The translations under genes were made by a program, and so were the position numbers. The notes under the pieces are model-generated. The model had not been told where the DNA came from. It saw only the letters and a program-made list of their open reading frames with translations, and did not search any database. Shown here piece after piece: positions 7,724 to 16,210 of a DNA stretch of 64,000 nt. The stretch is from the NCBI GenBank assembly GCA_963722815.1, contig CAVROM010000003.1, forward strand, positions 1-64,000, read 5' to 3'. The stretch comes from DASQFQ01 sp963722815. Its GTDB lineage: Bacteria > Actinomycetota > Thermoleophilia > Solirubrobacterales > Solirubrobacteraceae. Position 1 is the stretch's first letter. Each line of letters opens with the position of its first letter.

Positions 7724-8214
7724 GTGCCCTCCTTGAGCAGTTCGTCGATCTGGCCGGCGGCGTCGGTCATGCCGGCTTGCATGCCAGTGGCGAGCGCCTC
7801 TGCCATCGCTTCGTCGCTCGTCCAGGTCGTGGTGATGGTCATTTGCGTGGCGTCGCCGGCCAATTCGGAGAGGGCGACGCGAATCAGCGCTGTGTGCCCG
7901 TCGGGAATCGGGTTGCCGTCCGGGTCGGCGAAGCGAGAGTCGAGCTCCAGCATGTGGGGCGGGTCGGCCGCGCGCACGCCGAACCACCCGCCGTGCCGCT
8001 CGCCGTCGGGGCCCGTCATGACGTAGCTGATGGTGCCGCCCGGCGCCGGATCGTGCTCCAACACCGTCGCGGGATGGCTCGGCGGCCCCCACCAGCGCTC
8101 CAGCTGGCGCGGATCGCTCCAGACCTGCCAGACGCGGGCGATCGGCGCGTCGAAGCGCGCGGTGACGGTCAGGGTCCTGGCCTCCGCGTCCTTGACCACG
8201 CTGACCACGGTCAT
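7720..8214 (-). CDS. SRPBCC/AHSA1-domain protein
   Basis: This 164-residue START/AHSA1-type domain has ARFDAPIARVWQVWSDPRQLERWWGPP near the start and TITTTWTSDEAMAEAL toward the end. The fold is a helix-grip cavity that binds hydrophobic ligands. In operons with ArsR regulators these proteins are usually uncharacterised. The start overlaps the stop of the regulator by four bases, and its own stop overlaps the next start, so all three genes are co-translated. Confidence 0.88.
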   Translation of the reverse strand: MTVVSVVKDAEARTLTVTARFDAPIARVWQVWSDPRQLERWWGPPSHPATVLEHDPAPGGTISYVMTGPDGERHGGWFGVRAADPPHMLELDSRFADPDGNPIPDGHTALIRVALSELAGDATQMTITTTWTSDEAMAEALATGMQAGMTDAAGQIDELLKEGT

Positions 8215-8549
8215 TGCGGCGGCTCCGCGAGGACCTGCTCGATGCGCTCGATGCGCCCGCGCCAGACCGTCTCGAGATCGTCGAGCAGGCGATGGGCGGC
8301 GTGCAGCGTCGCGACGTCGCCGCGCACGCGCTGCTCTCGCCCCTCGCGGGTCTTGGTGACGAGCTTCGCGCGCTCGAGCGCCCCGACGTGCTTGTGGACC
8401 GCGGCGAAGCTGATCGGATAGCGGCGGGCCAGGTCGGAGACCGACTGCGAGTCGCGCAGGACCACGGACAGGATGTCGCGGCGGGTGGGGTCGGCGAGCG
8501 CGTGGAACAGCGCGTCGGCCCGCTCGGTCTCGTCCGTACCTATAACCAT
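8211..8549 (-). CDS. ArsR-family transcriptional regulator
   Basis: This 112-residue winged-helix repressor reads ALFHALADPTRRDILSVVLRDSQSVSDLARRYPISFAAVHKHVGALERAKLVTK, the standard ArsR wHTH, followed by a wing with REGREQRVRG. No Cys pair for metal binding is present, so it is the metal-independent kind that is paired with AHSA1 proteins. The ATG at 8547-8549 lies inside a perfect palindrome (8543-8556), which suggests that the protein shuts off its own operon. Confidence 0.9.
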   Translation of the reverse strand: MVIGTDETERADALFHALADPTRRDILSVVLRDSQSVSDLARRYPISFAAVHKHVGALERAKLVTKTREGREQRVRGDVATLHAAHRLLDDLETVWRGRIERIEQVLAEPPQ

Positions 8550-8556
8550 TCGGTTA
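8543..8556. promoter_or_regulatory. Candidate ArsR operator
   Basis: TAACCATTCGGTTA has perfect 5-bp arms (TAACC/GGTTA) around a 4-bp centre and overlaps the start codon of the ArsR gene. Its place at the 5' end of the operon fits autoregulation. Confidence 0.55.
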
Positions 8557-8604
8557 CACGTTAGCAGGGCGACCGCCCGCTACGTGCCGAGGCAACTGCC
8601 AATA

Positions 8605-9255
8605 ATGCGGATCGTGAACTGCTGCAACCCACGCGGGTGCGACGATTTCTTCGGTGGCAGGTTCGCTCGGCGGGTCGCCGCGAAGTACCGCAAGCGCGGA
8701 CTCGACAAGACGGCGTCGCGGATCGTCTCCTTCCTCGAGCGCGAGGGGGTCGCGGACGCGACGGTGCTCGAGATCGGCGGCGGGGTCGGCGAGATCCAGC
8801 TCGAGCTGCTCAAGCGCGGCGCCGCCAGCGCCGTCAACCTCGAGCTGTCGCCCGCCTACGACGGCGAGGCGCGGGGCCTCCTGCGCGAGGCCGGGATCGA
8901 CCCGGCGCGCGTCGACCGGCGGCTCCACGACATCGCGGAAGACCCGTCGGGCGTCGAGCCCGCGGACGTCGTCGTGCTGCACCGGGTGGTGTGCTGCTAC
9001 CCCGACTACGAGCGGCTGCTCGGCGCGGCGGCGGAGCGCGCGCGGCGGCTGCTCGTGTTCAGCCATCCGCCGCGCAATCTCGCCGCCCGCGCGGTCATCC
9101 GCGTGCAGAACCTCGCCCTCCGCCTGAGCGGGAAAGAGTTCCGCACCTTCGCGCACCCGCCGGAGGCGATGCTCGGCGTCTGCCGCGATCACGGCCTCGC
9201 CCCGGCGTACGCATATGCCGGCGCGGTCTGGCAGGTTGAAGGCCTCAGCCGCTAG
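8605..9255 (+). CDS. Class I SAM-dependent methyltransferase
   Basis: This 216-residue protein has motif I at ATVLEIGGGVGEIQLELLKRG, followed by SAVNLELSPAYDGEARGLL (acidic loop) and VVLHRVVCCYPDYERLLG (motif IV region). The N-terminal MRIVNCCNPRGCDDFFGGRFARRVAAKYRKRGLD carries three close cysteines and is typical of an actinobacterial subgroup with weak similarity to Mg-protoporphyrin methyltransferases. The substrate is unknown. The start is the ATG just before the conserved RIVNCC; the region upstream overlaps the divergent ArsR promoter. The gene reads away from the ArsR operon. Confidence 0.85.
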   Translation: MRIVNCCNPRGCDDFFGGRFARRVAAKYRKRGLDKTASRIVSFLEREGVADATVLEIGGGVGEIQLELLKRGAASAVNLELSPAYDGEARGLLREAGIDPARVDRRLHDIAEDPSGVEPADVVVLHRVVCCYPDYERLLGAAAERARRLLVFSHPPRNLAARAVIRVQNLALRLSGKEFRTFAHPPEAMLGVCRDHGLAPAYAYAGAVWQVEGLSR

Positions 9256-9285
9256 GCGACCGCAGGTCGCGAGGGAGGAAGCGAA

Positions 9286-9828
9286 ATGGGAGCCATTCAC
9301 GTCCACGAGTTCATGAGCCTCGACGGGGTGATCGAGGCGCCGTCATGGACGTTCGAGTTCGGCTTCGACCCCAAGATGGGGCTGCGGCTCGGCGAGATCA
9401 CCGCCCGCGCGGAGGGCATCCTGCTCGGGCGCGCGACGTACGAGATGTTCGAGCCGGCGTGGTCGACGCGGACGGTCGAGGACGACCCGGGCGCGCCGTT
9501 CTTCAACGACACCACGAAGTACGTCGTCTCCGGCACGCTGACCGAGCCGACGTGGCGCAACTCGCAGGTCGTCGGCCCGTACGACCCGGCGACGATCCGG
9601 CGTCTGAAGGAGGAGCTCGACGGGGACCTCTACGTCAGCGGCAGCGCCCGCCTGGTGCGCGCGATGCTCGCCGACGGCCTGGTCGACGAGCTCGACCTGT
9701 TCGTCTATCCGCTCACGCTTGGCGCCGGCCAGCGGCTCTTCCCGGAGGGCGACCCGCCGCTCAAGTTCGGGCTCGCGCGCTCGGAGGTCTACGAGAACGG
9801 CGTCGTCCATCTCGCCTACTCAGCATGA
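9286..9828 (+). CDS. RibD/dihydrofolate reductase-family protein
   Basis: This is a 180-residue RibD C-terminal fold protein: VHEFMSLDGVIEAP, GILLGRATYEMFEPAW, FFNDTTKYVVSGTL, DLYVSGSARLVRAMLADGLVDEL and YPLTLGAGQRLFPEG. These are the full set of family landmarks, likely NADPH-dependent. GGGAGGAAGCGAA precedes the ATG. It is the third paralog within 6 kb. Its 3' end overlaps the convergent AbrB-type permease gene by 68 bp. Confidence 0.88.
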   Translation: MGAIHVHEFMSLDGVIEAPSWTFEFGFDPKMGLRLGEITARAEGILLGRATYEMFEPAWSTRTVEDDPGAPFFNDTTKYVVSGTLTEPTWRNSQVVGPYDPATIRRLKEELDGDLYVSGSARLVRAMLADGLVDELDLFVYPLTLGAGQRLFPEGDPPLKFGLARSEVYENGVVHLAYSA

Positions 9829-10882
9829 GCCGCACCGCCAGCGGCGCGAGCAGCACCATCGCGATCACGCGCAGGGTCTGGACCGCGACGATGAACGTGG
9901 TGTTCGCGCCAGCGCCGAACGCGACCGCCAGCACCGCGTAGAGGCCGCCGGGCGTGGTCGCGAGGTAGGCGTCGAGCAGCGTCGCCGGCGTGGTGGCGGC
10001 GAGCACGGCCGCGAGCCCGAAGCTCGCCACCAGCAGGAACGCGATCATGCCCAGCACCGGGAGCGTCAGGCGCCCGAGCAGCTTGACCGTGCCGACCGTG
10101 AAGCTGAGCCCGACGCGCAGGCCGATCAGCGAGAACGCGGTCTGGTTCAGCAGCGCCGGCACCGCGAAGTCCTCGAGCACGCCCGTGAGCACGAGCACGC
10201 CGGTGAGCAGCATCGGCACGAGCAGGACGCCCGCCGTGATGCGCGCGCGGAGCCCGAGCAACGCGCCGCCCGCGGCGAGCCCCGCGGTCAGCAGCCAGTC
10301 GACGGGGTCGCCGACCGCGCCGGTCGACGGCACGTGCCCGCCGCCGCTCTCGTGCGGGCTGCCGAACAGCACCGCGATCCCGACCGGCGTGAGCAGCACG
10401 ACGACGAGCACCCGCAGGTACTGCATGAACGCGACGATCCGGTCGTCGGCGCCGAGCTCGCCCGACATGCCGACGATCCCCGACGCGCCGCCGGCGATCA
10501 TCCCGAGCGCCGCGGTCGGCGGATCCAGCGCGGTGGTGCGCGCGAGCACTTCCCCGCACAGCAGGCTCAGGCCGAGCGTGGCGAGCGAGACGAGCGCGAC
10601 CGGCAGCCAGGAGCTCGCCAGCGCCCGCAGCGCGTCGCTCTCCAGGTAGGCGCCGAGCGAGACGCCCGCGACCGCCTGCGCCCCGCGGAACACGTGCTGC
10701 GGCACGTCGAGCTCGCCCGGCCGCGCGAGCGCGATCGCGAGGCCGACCACCAGCGCCGCGAACAGGTAGGACGACGGCAGCCCGGTCGCGTCGAGCAGCA
10801 GCCCGCCGGCGACCGTGCCGGCGGCGATCGCCACCCACATGCCGAGACGCCGCACCACCTGCTCCTGCCCGCGCCGGCGCAC
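9761..10882 (-). CDS. AbrB-family membrane transporter
   Basis: This 373-residue protein has about ten hydrophobic segments in two similar halves, each with the family's GMIAGGASGIVGMSGELGAD and ATTPGGLYAVLAVAFGAGANTTF type of motif. The AbrB (AidB-like) permease family is poorly characterised; it is sometimes linked to ammonia or small-metabolite handling. It lies 10 bp after the glycosyltransferase gene, on the same strand, at the end of the two-component/glycosyltransferase run. The Arg-rich C-terminal tail overlaps the convergent reductase gene. Confidence 0.85.
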   Translation of the reverse strand: MRRRGQEQVVRRLGMWVAIAAGTVAGGLLLDATGLPSSYLFAALVVGLAIALARPGELDVPQHVFRGAQAVAGVSLGAYLESDALRALASSWLPVALVSLATLGLSLLCGEVLARTTALDPPTAALGMIAGGASGIVGMSGELGADDRIVAFMQYLRVLVVVLLTPVGIAVLFGSPHESGGGHVPSTGAVGDPVDWLLTAGLAAGGALLGLRARITAGVLLVPMLLTGVLVLTGVLEDFAVPALLNQTAFSLIGLRVGLSFTVGTVKLLGRLTLPVLGMIAFLLVASFGLAAVLAATTPATLLDAYLATTPGGLYAVLAVAFGAGANTTFIVAVQTLRVIAMVLLAPLAVRLMLSRRDGRRRSRRPPSARART

Positions 10883-10892
10883 GCCGGAACCG

Positions 10893-13208
10893 TCAGCGGC
10901 GGCGCAGGCGCCGGCGGGGGCGCCGGGCGGGCGCCTCGACCCCGTGCTCGCGAACGCCCTCGCGGGCGATCCAGGCCGCGAACGCCTCGCGGTCCCCGCC
11001 CAGCGGATCCGGGAACGCCTCGCGCAGATCGCCGCGCTGCGCGTGGATCCCCACCCACAGCCGCGCGATCGGCGGGCGGGCGCCGTCGGCGGGGCTCGCC
11101 AGCCACGCCTGGAAGCTCCCCGGGCCGCTCGCCAGCGGGTCGGTGCGGAAGGCGTCGCCCTCCGGCCCGAGCGCGCTCAGCACGTCGCCGGTCATCCAGG
11201 GCACCGGCGCGCCGTCCGCGAAGCGTGCCCATCCCCACGGGAGTTCGGCCGCCTCGCGCCAGCCGGCGGCGAGCAGCTCCCGGGCGTAACGCTCGAGCAG
11301 CGCGCCCACCCGCTCCGCCTCGACGTCCGCTAGGCGCGGGTCGTGGGAGGTGACGGTGCGCGGCTGCGCGGGGTCGAAGCCGCTCGCGTGCAGCAGCCGC
11401 ACCTCGGCGGCGTCGCGCTCGGGCAGGCTCCAGTGGCCGACGTTGAAGCGCTCGTCACGCAGGATCTCGACGCCGTCGAACAGCCCGGGCACGAGGTCGA
11501 GCCAGCGCTGGTCGTAGTAGGCGCCCTCCTCGACCCGCCCGTGGTTGGCGGCGTCGAGCCGCTCGCCCCACCAGGCGAGCATCCGCCGCGCCTCGGGATG
11601 GTCGGTGACGCCGACGGTGCCAGCGTTCTGCGTGCCGGCGCGCAGCAGCATCAGCTCGCGTGCGGACGCGCCGGCGCCCTCTGCGGGGCCGGCGAGGTGC
11701 GGCGTCAGCACGATCGCGCTGCGCTCGAGCACCTCCCACAGCGGCTCGAGGTCGCCGAGCACCCATTGGTCCGGGTCGAGGAACAGCGCCGACCCGTAGC
11801 CCTCGTCGAGGAGCGCTGCGAGCACGAGCGGCTTGAGCCGCACGCACAGCTGGAGCGGCGACGCGCCGAGGCCGCGCGCGACGTTCGCGGGCCCGAGCTC
11901 GCGCACGCCGTGGACCCCGCTCCCGCCGGACTCCAGCGCGTCCGCCACCAGGATGTGGAAGGCCACGTCCGGCGCGTGCTCGCGCAGCGACGCCGCCAGC
12001 ACGCGCGCGGCCGGCAGGCGGTTGCGGCCTACGATCGTCACCGCCGCGCGCATGCCGCGGCGCCTCGCCCGCACGTCGACTATCTCGGGGAGCCCGTGCT
12101 CGCGCGCTCCGGTCTCGCGCGACCAATGCGCGAACGCGAAGCGGTCGGCGCCGAGCGGGTCGGGATAGGCCGCGCGCAGGTCGGCGCGCCGCGCGTGTAG
12201 CTCCATCCACAGCCGGCTCACGGCGGGCCAGCGCGGGTCGACCGGCTCGCGCAGCCACGCCGCGAACGAGCCCGGCCCGACCGCGAACGGGTCGCCGAAG
12301 CGCTCGCCGCCGAGCTCGTCGTAGAGGCTCCGCACCAGGGCCGGAATCTGGCCGCCGCCGGCGAAGCGTGCGAAGGCATACGGCCACGCCAGCGACTCCT
12401 CCCAGCCGGCGTCGATCAGCGCCTCGCGGTAGCGCTCGAAGTACTCCGACGCGCCGTTGAGCGCGCCGGTCGCCAGCCGGTCGGCGTAGCGCGTCGCCCG
12501 GTCCGGCGCGTCGGGCTCGTAGCCGCTGAAGCGGAACAGCCGCACGTCCTCGACGCTGCGCTCGGGCAGGTTCCAGTGCCCGACGTTCACACGCTCGTCG
12601 CGCAGCACGGCGACGTCCGGGAACAGCGAGGGCGCGAGGTCCGCCCAGCGCTGCTCCCAGTGCAGCCCCTCCTCGACCGCGTGCCGGCACTCGGTCGCCA
12701 ACCGCTCCTCCCACCACGCGAGGAAGGCGCGCGCGGGCGGCCGGTCGGCGACCGCGAGGAAGCCGAGGTTGTAGACACCCGACTGCAGGACCGTGAGCTC
12801 GCGCTCCGGCTGCAGCGGCTCCAGCAGGTGCGGGGTGAGGAGCATCGCGGCGTCGTCGAGCCGCGCGACCGCCTCGTCCAGCGATCCGCACACGAGGCTC
12901 TCCTGCTTGAGGAAGAGCACACGCTCGAAGCCGCGGTCGAGCACGCAGCGCAGCAGCGTCGGCGTGAGCGCGTAGGAGAGCTGCTCGCGCTCGTAGCGAA
13001 AGCAGCGCGCGCGGAGGTCCGGCAGGTCGAGCGCGTCGAGCCCGAGCAGGTCATACGGCTCGGCGGCAGGGTCGAAGCACCCCTCGACCTCGTCCGCCAG
13101 CAGCACGAAGCAGGGGACGCCCGGATGGTGCTCGGCGAACGAGCGCGCGACCACGCGCGCGGAGGGGAGCCGCGCCTTCGCGGCGATCGTGCATGCCGCC
13201 CAGGGCAT
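10893..13208 (-). CDS. Tandem-duplicated glycosyltransferase-like protein
   Basis: This 771-residue protein consists of two homologous halves of about 385 residues. Each has an N-terminal strand (AACTIAAKARLPSARVVARSF; AAVTIVGRNRLPAARVLAASL), an LTPHL motif, an NLGF/NAGT stretch, LRDER(V/F)NVGHW(N/S)LPER and a PGSFxAWL segment near the end. The C-terminal half has LFLDPDQWVLG, a DxD-type metal/nucleotide-sugar site as in GT-A enzymes. In the N-terminal half the same place reads LFLKQESLVCG, so that copy has lost the acids and is probably non-catalytic. The acceptor is unknown. It follows a histidine kinase gene by 9 bp. Confidence 0.82.
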   Translation of the reverse strand: MPWAACTIAAKARLPSARVVARSFAEHHPGVPCFVLLADEVEGCFDPAAEPYDLLGLDALDLPDLRARCFRYEREQLSYALTPTLLRCVLDRGFERVLFLKQESLVCGSLDEAVARLDDAAMLLTPHLLEPLQPERELTVLQSGVYNLGFLAVADRPPARAFLAWWEERLATECRHAVEEGLHWEQRWADLAPSLFPDVAVLRDERVNVGHWNLPERSVEDVRLFRFSGYEPDAPDRATRYADRLATGALNGASEYFERYREALIDAGWEESLAWPYAFARFAGGGQIPALVRSLYDELGGERFGDPFAVGPGSFAAWLREPVDPRWPAVSRLWMELHARRADLRAAYPDPLGADRFAFAHWSRETGAREHGLPEIVDVRARRRGMRAAVTIVGRNRLPAARVLAASLREHAPDVAFHILVADALESGGSGVHGVRELGPANVARGLGASPLQLCVRLKPLVLAALLDEGYGSALFLDPDQWVLGDLEPLWEVLERSAIVLTPHLAGPAEGAGASARELMLLRAGTQNAGTVGVTDHPEARRMLAWWGERLDAANHGRVEEGAYYDQRWLDLVPGLFDGVEILRDERFNVGHWSLPERDAAEVRLLHASGFDPAQPRTVTSHDPRLADVEAERVGALLERYARELLAAGWREAAELPWGWARFADGAPVPWMTGDVLSALGPEGDAFRTDPLASGPGSFQAWLASPADGARPPIARLWVGIHAQRGDLREAFPDPLGGDREAFAAWIAREGVREHGVEAPARRPRRRLRRR

Positions 13209-13217
13209 GAAGCGACC

Positions 13218-14369
13218 CTAGTTGAGCGCGATGCGCGCGTGGATACGCGTGCCCCGGCCGGGCGGGCTCGTGACGTCGAGCGTGCCCTGCAGCGCGGCGA
13301 CGCGGTCGGCCAGGCCGCGCAGCCCGGAGCCCGCCGCGGGGTTGGCGCCGCCGACGCCGTCGTCGAGCACCTCGATGTCGAGCTCGTCGCCGGCCACCCG
13401 CACCGTCACCGACGCGCGCGAGGCGCGCGCGTACTTGCCGACGTTGGTGAGCGCCTCGGCCACGAGGAAGTAGGCCGTCGTCTCGACCGACATCGGCAGC
13501 CGGTCGGGCAGTTGCGTGATGAGGCCGACCGGCACCGGCGCCCGGCTGCCGAGCGTCTCGAGCGCGGCAGGGAGCCCGCGGTCGGTCAGCACCGAGGGGT
13601 GGATGCCGGCGGCGAGCTCGCGGAGGTCGCCGATCGCTGCCTGCGCGTGCTCGAGCGCGTCGTCGACCAGCTGCCGCGAGCGCCCGCGGTCGCTCCAGCG
13701 CTTCTGGGCGAGCTGCAGGCTGATGACCGCGCTGACGAGCTGCTGCTGGGCGCCGTCGTGGAGATCGCGACCGAGCCGCCGCCGCTCCTCGTCGCCGGCC
13801 TTGAGGATGCGCGCCCGCGAAGCGGCGAGCTGCTCGCGCGCGTCGGTGTTGGCGAGCGCGTCGGTGATCAGCTGCGCGAAGGTCGAGAGGCGCTGCTCCG
13901 CGTCGGCCGGGAGGTGGTACGGCCGCGCGTCGGCGGCGATCACGGCGCCCCACAGCCGGCCGGCGACCACGATCGGCGCGCCGACCGCCGAGCGGATGCC
14001 GACCTCGCGCAGGCGCCGCGCGAGCACGTCGTCGAGCCCGCCGTAGTCGTCGATGCGCACCGTGCGGCCGCTGCGCTGCACGCGCGGGGCGACGGTCCCG
14101 CCGTCGAGCGGCAGCGGGACCGAGGCGGCCGGCATCAGCGGCGCGCCCTCCTGCGCCCACGCACCGACCACCGACGCCGTCCCGTCGTCCTCGTAGCGGA
14201 CGAGGTTCGTGGTCGTCACGCCCAGCACGGCGGCGACCTCCTCGCACACGCTCTCGAAGATCACGCGGGCGGGTGCGTCGCGGGCGACGAGCATCGCCAC
14301 CCGCCGCAGCGCCGCCTGCTCCTTCAGCAGCCGCTCGAGCCGCTCGACGGTCGGGTCGCGCACCTTCAT
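13218..14369 (-). CDS. GAF-domain sensor histidine kinase (NarL-type partner)
   Basis: This 383-residue cytoplasmic kinase has a GAF domain at about residues 30-175 (VFESVCEEVAAVLGV to GRLWGAVIAADARPY). The HisKA_3 dimerisation box EERRRLGRDLHDGAQQQLV follows, with the phosphorylatable His at 204, then an HATPase domain with EALTNVGKYARAS and DDGVGGANPAAGSGLRGLADR. There are no membrane segments, so the GAF domain senses a soluble signal. The ATG is preferred because it overlaps the stop of the response-regulator gene (ATGA) and begins just before the first helix. The two genes form a classic pair. Confidence 0.9.
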   Translation of the reverse strand: MKVRDPTVERLERLLKEQAALRRVAMLVARDAPARVIFESVCEEVAAVLGVTTTNLVRYEDDGTASVVGAWAQEGAPLMPAASVPLPLDGGTVAPRVQRSGRTVRIDDYGGLDDVLARRLREVGIRSAVGAPIVVAGRLWGAVIAADARPYHLPADAEQRLSTFAQLITDALANTDAREQLAASRARILKAGDEERRRLGRDLHDGAQQQLVSAVISLQLAQKRWSDRGRSRQLVDDALEHAQAAIGDLRELAAGIHPSVLTDRGLPAALETLGSRAPVPVGLITQLPDRLPMSVETTAYFLVAEALTNVGKYARASRASVTVRVAGDELDIEVLDDGVGGANPAAGSGLRGLADRVAALQGTLDVTSPPGRGTRIHARIALN

Positions 14370-15013
14370 GGCGCCCGCAGGAAGGCGAGCACCGCCAGCA
14401 CGCGCCGGTGGTCCTCGAAGTCGCGCTCGAGGCCGAGCTTCTCGAAGATCGCGGTCACGTGCTTCTCGACCGCGCTCTCGGTGATCCAGAGCTTCTCGGC
14501 GATGCCCTGGTTGGAGCGGCCCTGAGCCATCAGCTCGAGCACGTCGCGCTCGCGCGGGCTGAGCTGCTCCATCGGGCTCTCGTGGCGCGGGCGGGCGAGC
14601 ATGCGGGTGACGACCTCGGGATCGAGCACGGAGCCGCCCTCGCCCACGCGCCGCACCGCGTCCGCGAACTCGTCGAGGTCGCCGACGCGGTCCTTGAGCA
14701 GGTAGCCGACGCCCTCGGCGCACTCGCCGATGAGGTCGATCGCGTAGCGCTCCTCGACGTACTGGGAGAGCACGAGCACACGGGTGCACGGGTGCTCGGA
14801 GCGAATGTGGATCGCCGCGCGCAGGCCGTCGTCGGTACGCGTCGGCGGCATCTGGATGTCGACCACCGCGAGGTCCGGCTTGTGGGCGCCGACCTTGCGG
14901 CGCAGGTCAACGGCATCGGCGGCCTGGCCGACGACGTCGAAGCCCGCTTCTTCCAGCAGGCGCGCGATGCCCTCGCGCAGAAGGGCCTGGTCCTCGCCGA
15001 TCACTATCCGCAC
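14366..15013 (-). CDS. NarL/LuxR-type response regulator
   Basis: This 215-residue regulator has a receiver domain with acidic EDQ near the start, phospho-acceptor Asp52 in LAVVDIQMPP and the switch Lys in YLLKDRV. A LuxR-type HTH follows: LSPRERDVLELMAQGRSNQGIAEKLWITESAVEKHVTAIFEKLGL. The start is a GTG. It is co-translated with the GAF kinase downstream and probably controls this run of genes, including the duplicated glycosyltransferase, but no binding site is evident. Confidence 0.92.
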   Translation of the reverse strand: MRIVIGEDQALLREGIARLLEEAGFDVVGQAADAVDLRRKVGAHKPDLAVVDIQMPPTRTDDGLRAAIHIRSEHPCTRVLVLSQYVEERYAIDLIGECAEGVGYLLKDRVGDLDEFADAVRRVGEGGSVLDPEVVTRMLARPRHESPMEQLSPRERDVLELMAQGRSNQGIAEKLWITESAVEKHVTAIFEKLGLERDFEDHRRVLAVLAFLRAP

Positions 15014-15044
15014 GTGCGGAGCCTCCCGTTCAGAACGCTACTCC

Positions 15045-15407
15045 TCAGGTGGCGGCCTCCCACAGCGCGTTCATCGACGCGCGCGCCAAGGTCTCCTTCG
15101 GGACGAAGCGGAGCGCGCCGGAGCGCCGCAGGAGCGAGGCGACCTCCTCCTCCGCATCCGTCGAGGTGAGGACGACCCGCGGCGCCGGTTCCTGCCGGGC
15201 CAGCGCCGCGGCAACCGCGAAGCCGTCCATATCGGGAAGGTGCACGTCGAGCAGCACCGCGTCGGGATGGAGCGCACGCGCGGCGCGCAGCGCCGATGCG
15301 CCGTCGCGCGCTTCGCCGACGACGGCGTAGCCGCCGTCCTCGAGCAGCGTCCGCGCGAGCTCCCTGAACCCCGCATGATCGTCGACCACGAGCACCGTCC
15401 GAACCAT
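15045..15407 (-). CDS. Single-domain response regulator (receiver only)
   Basis: This 120-residue CheY-like receiver has VLVVDDHAGF, Asp54 in VLLDVHLPDMDG, Thr in VVLTSTDAE and Lys104 in RFVPKETL. There is no output domain; the reading frame stops at WEAAT. It lies 31 bp before the LuxR-type regulator gene on the same strand. It may act as a phosphate sink or bind a partner protein of the neighbouring kinase. It could also be a truncated NarL-type regulator, but the end falls neatly at the domain boundary. Confidence 0.85.
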   Translation of the reverse strand: MVRTVLVVDDHAGFRELARTLLEDGGYAVVGEARDGASALRAARALHPDAVLLDVHLPDMDGFAVAAALARQEPAPRVVLTSTDAEEEVASLLRRSGALRFVPKETLARASMNALWEAAT

Positions 15408-15448
15408 CTGGACGATGCTCGCAACCGGCGCCGCGCCGCACAGTGCGG

Positions 15449-16210
15449 CTACCCGGAGATCCGGCGGTACTTCGCCACCGCCAGCGGGGCGAAGACCGCG
15501 ATCAGCGCCAGCGACCAGGCGACCGCGCCCCAGACGCTGTCGCCCGCCGGCGCGCCCAGCCACAGCGCGCGCATCGCGTCGACGACGACCGTGATCGGGT
15601 TGACCTCGGCGAACTGGCGCAGCCCCTCGGGCATCGAGTCGACGGGCACGAACGCCGCCGAGATGAACGTGATCGGGAAGATCAGCGTGAAGCCGACGCC
15701 GTTGGCCGCCTCGGGCGACGAGACCGACATCCCGAGCAGGGCGAAGATCCACGAGAACGCGAAGCCGAACAGCAGCAGCAGGCCGACGCCGCCGAGGATC
15801 TCCGCTGCGCTCGCGTCGAACGAGAAGCCGATGATCAGCCCGGTGCCGAGCAGGACCACGATCGAGAGCGCGTTCGTCACCACGTCCGCGAGTGTGCGGC
15901 CGGCGAGCACCGAGGCGCGCGCGGTCGGCAGTGAGCGGAAGCGATCGATCAAGCCTTTCGTGAGGTCCTCGGACAGGCCGAGCGCCGTCACGAAACCGCC
16001 GAACGCGATGTTCTGGACGATGATCCCGGGGATCAGGAAGTCGATGTAGTCGTAGCCCGGCGTGCTGATTGCGCCGCCGAAGACGTAGGCGAACAGCAGC
16101 ACGAACATCACCGGCTGGATCGTGAAGGCGATCAGCAGGTCGGGCGCGCGCGGGAGCCGCACGAGGTTGCGCTCGGCGAGCACCAGCGCGTCGGAGGCGA
16201 GCCGCGTCAT
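15449..16210 (-). CDS. ABC-2 type exporter permease (DrrB-like)
   Basis: This 253-residue protein has six hydrophobic segments and the ABC-2 pattern: RAPDLLIAFTIQPVMFVLLFAYVFGGAI, FLIPGIIVQNIAFGG, GLIDRFRSLPTARASVLAGRTLAD (the coupling-helix motif) and FPITFISAAFVPVDSMPEGLRQFAEVNP. This is the DrrB/daunorubicin-permease type, which exports drugs or lipids. The start overlaps the stop of the ATPase gene by four bases, so the two make one transporter. Confidence 0.92.
   Translation of the reverse strand: MTRLASDALVLAERNLVRLPRAPDLLIAFTIQPVMFVLLFAYVFGGAISTPGYDYIDFLIPGIIVQNIAFGGFVTALGLSEDLTKGLIDRFRSLPTARASVLAGRTLADVVTNALSIVVLLGTGLIIGFSFDASAAEILGGVGLLLLFGFAFSWIFALLGMSVSSPEAANGVGFTLIFPITFISAAFVPVDSMPEGLRQFAEVNPITVVVDAMRALWLGAPAGDSVWGAVAWSLALIAVFAPLAVAKYRRISG

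Noticed and set aside
9719..11353. Plus-strand open frame of 544 codons
   Set aside because: It overlaps the AbrB-type permease and glycosyltransferase genes in antisense. Composition is His/Arg/Glu-rich and no family is recognisable.
12576..14525. Plus-strand open frame of 649 codons
   Set aside because: Antisense to the glycosyltransferase and GAF kinase. The real genes on the other strand account for the sequence.
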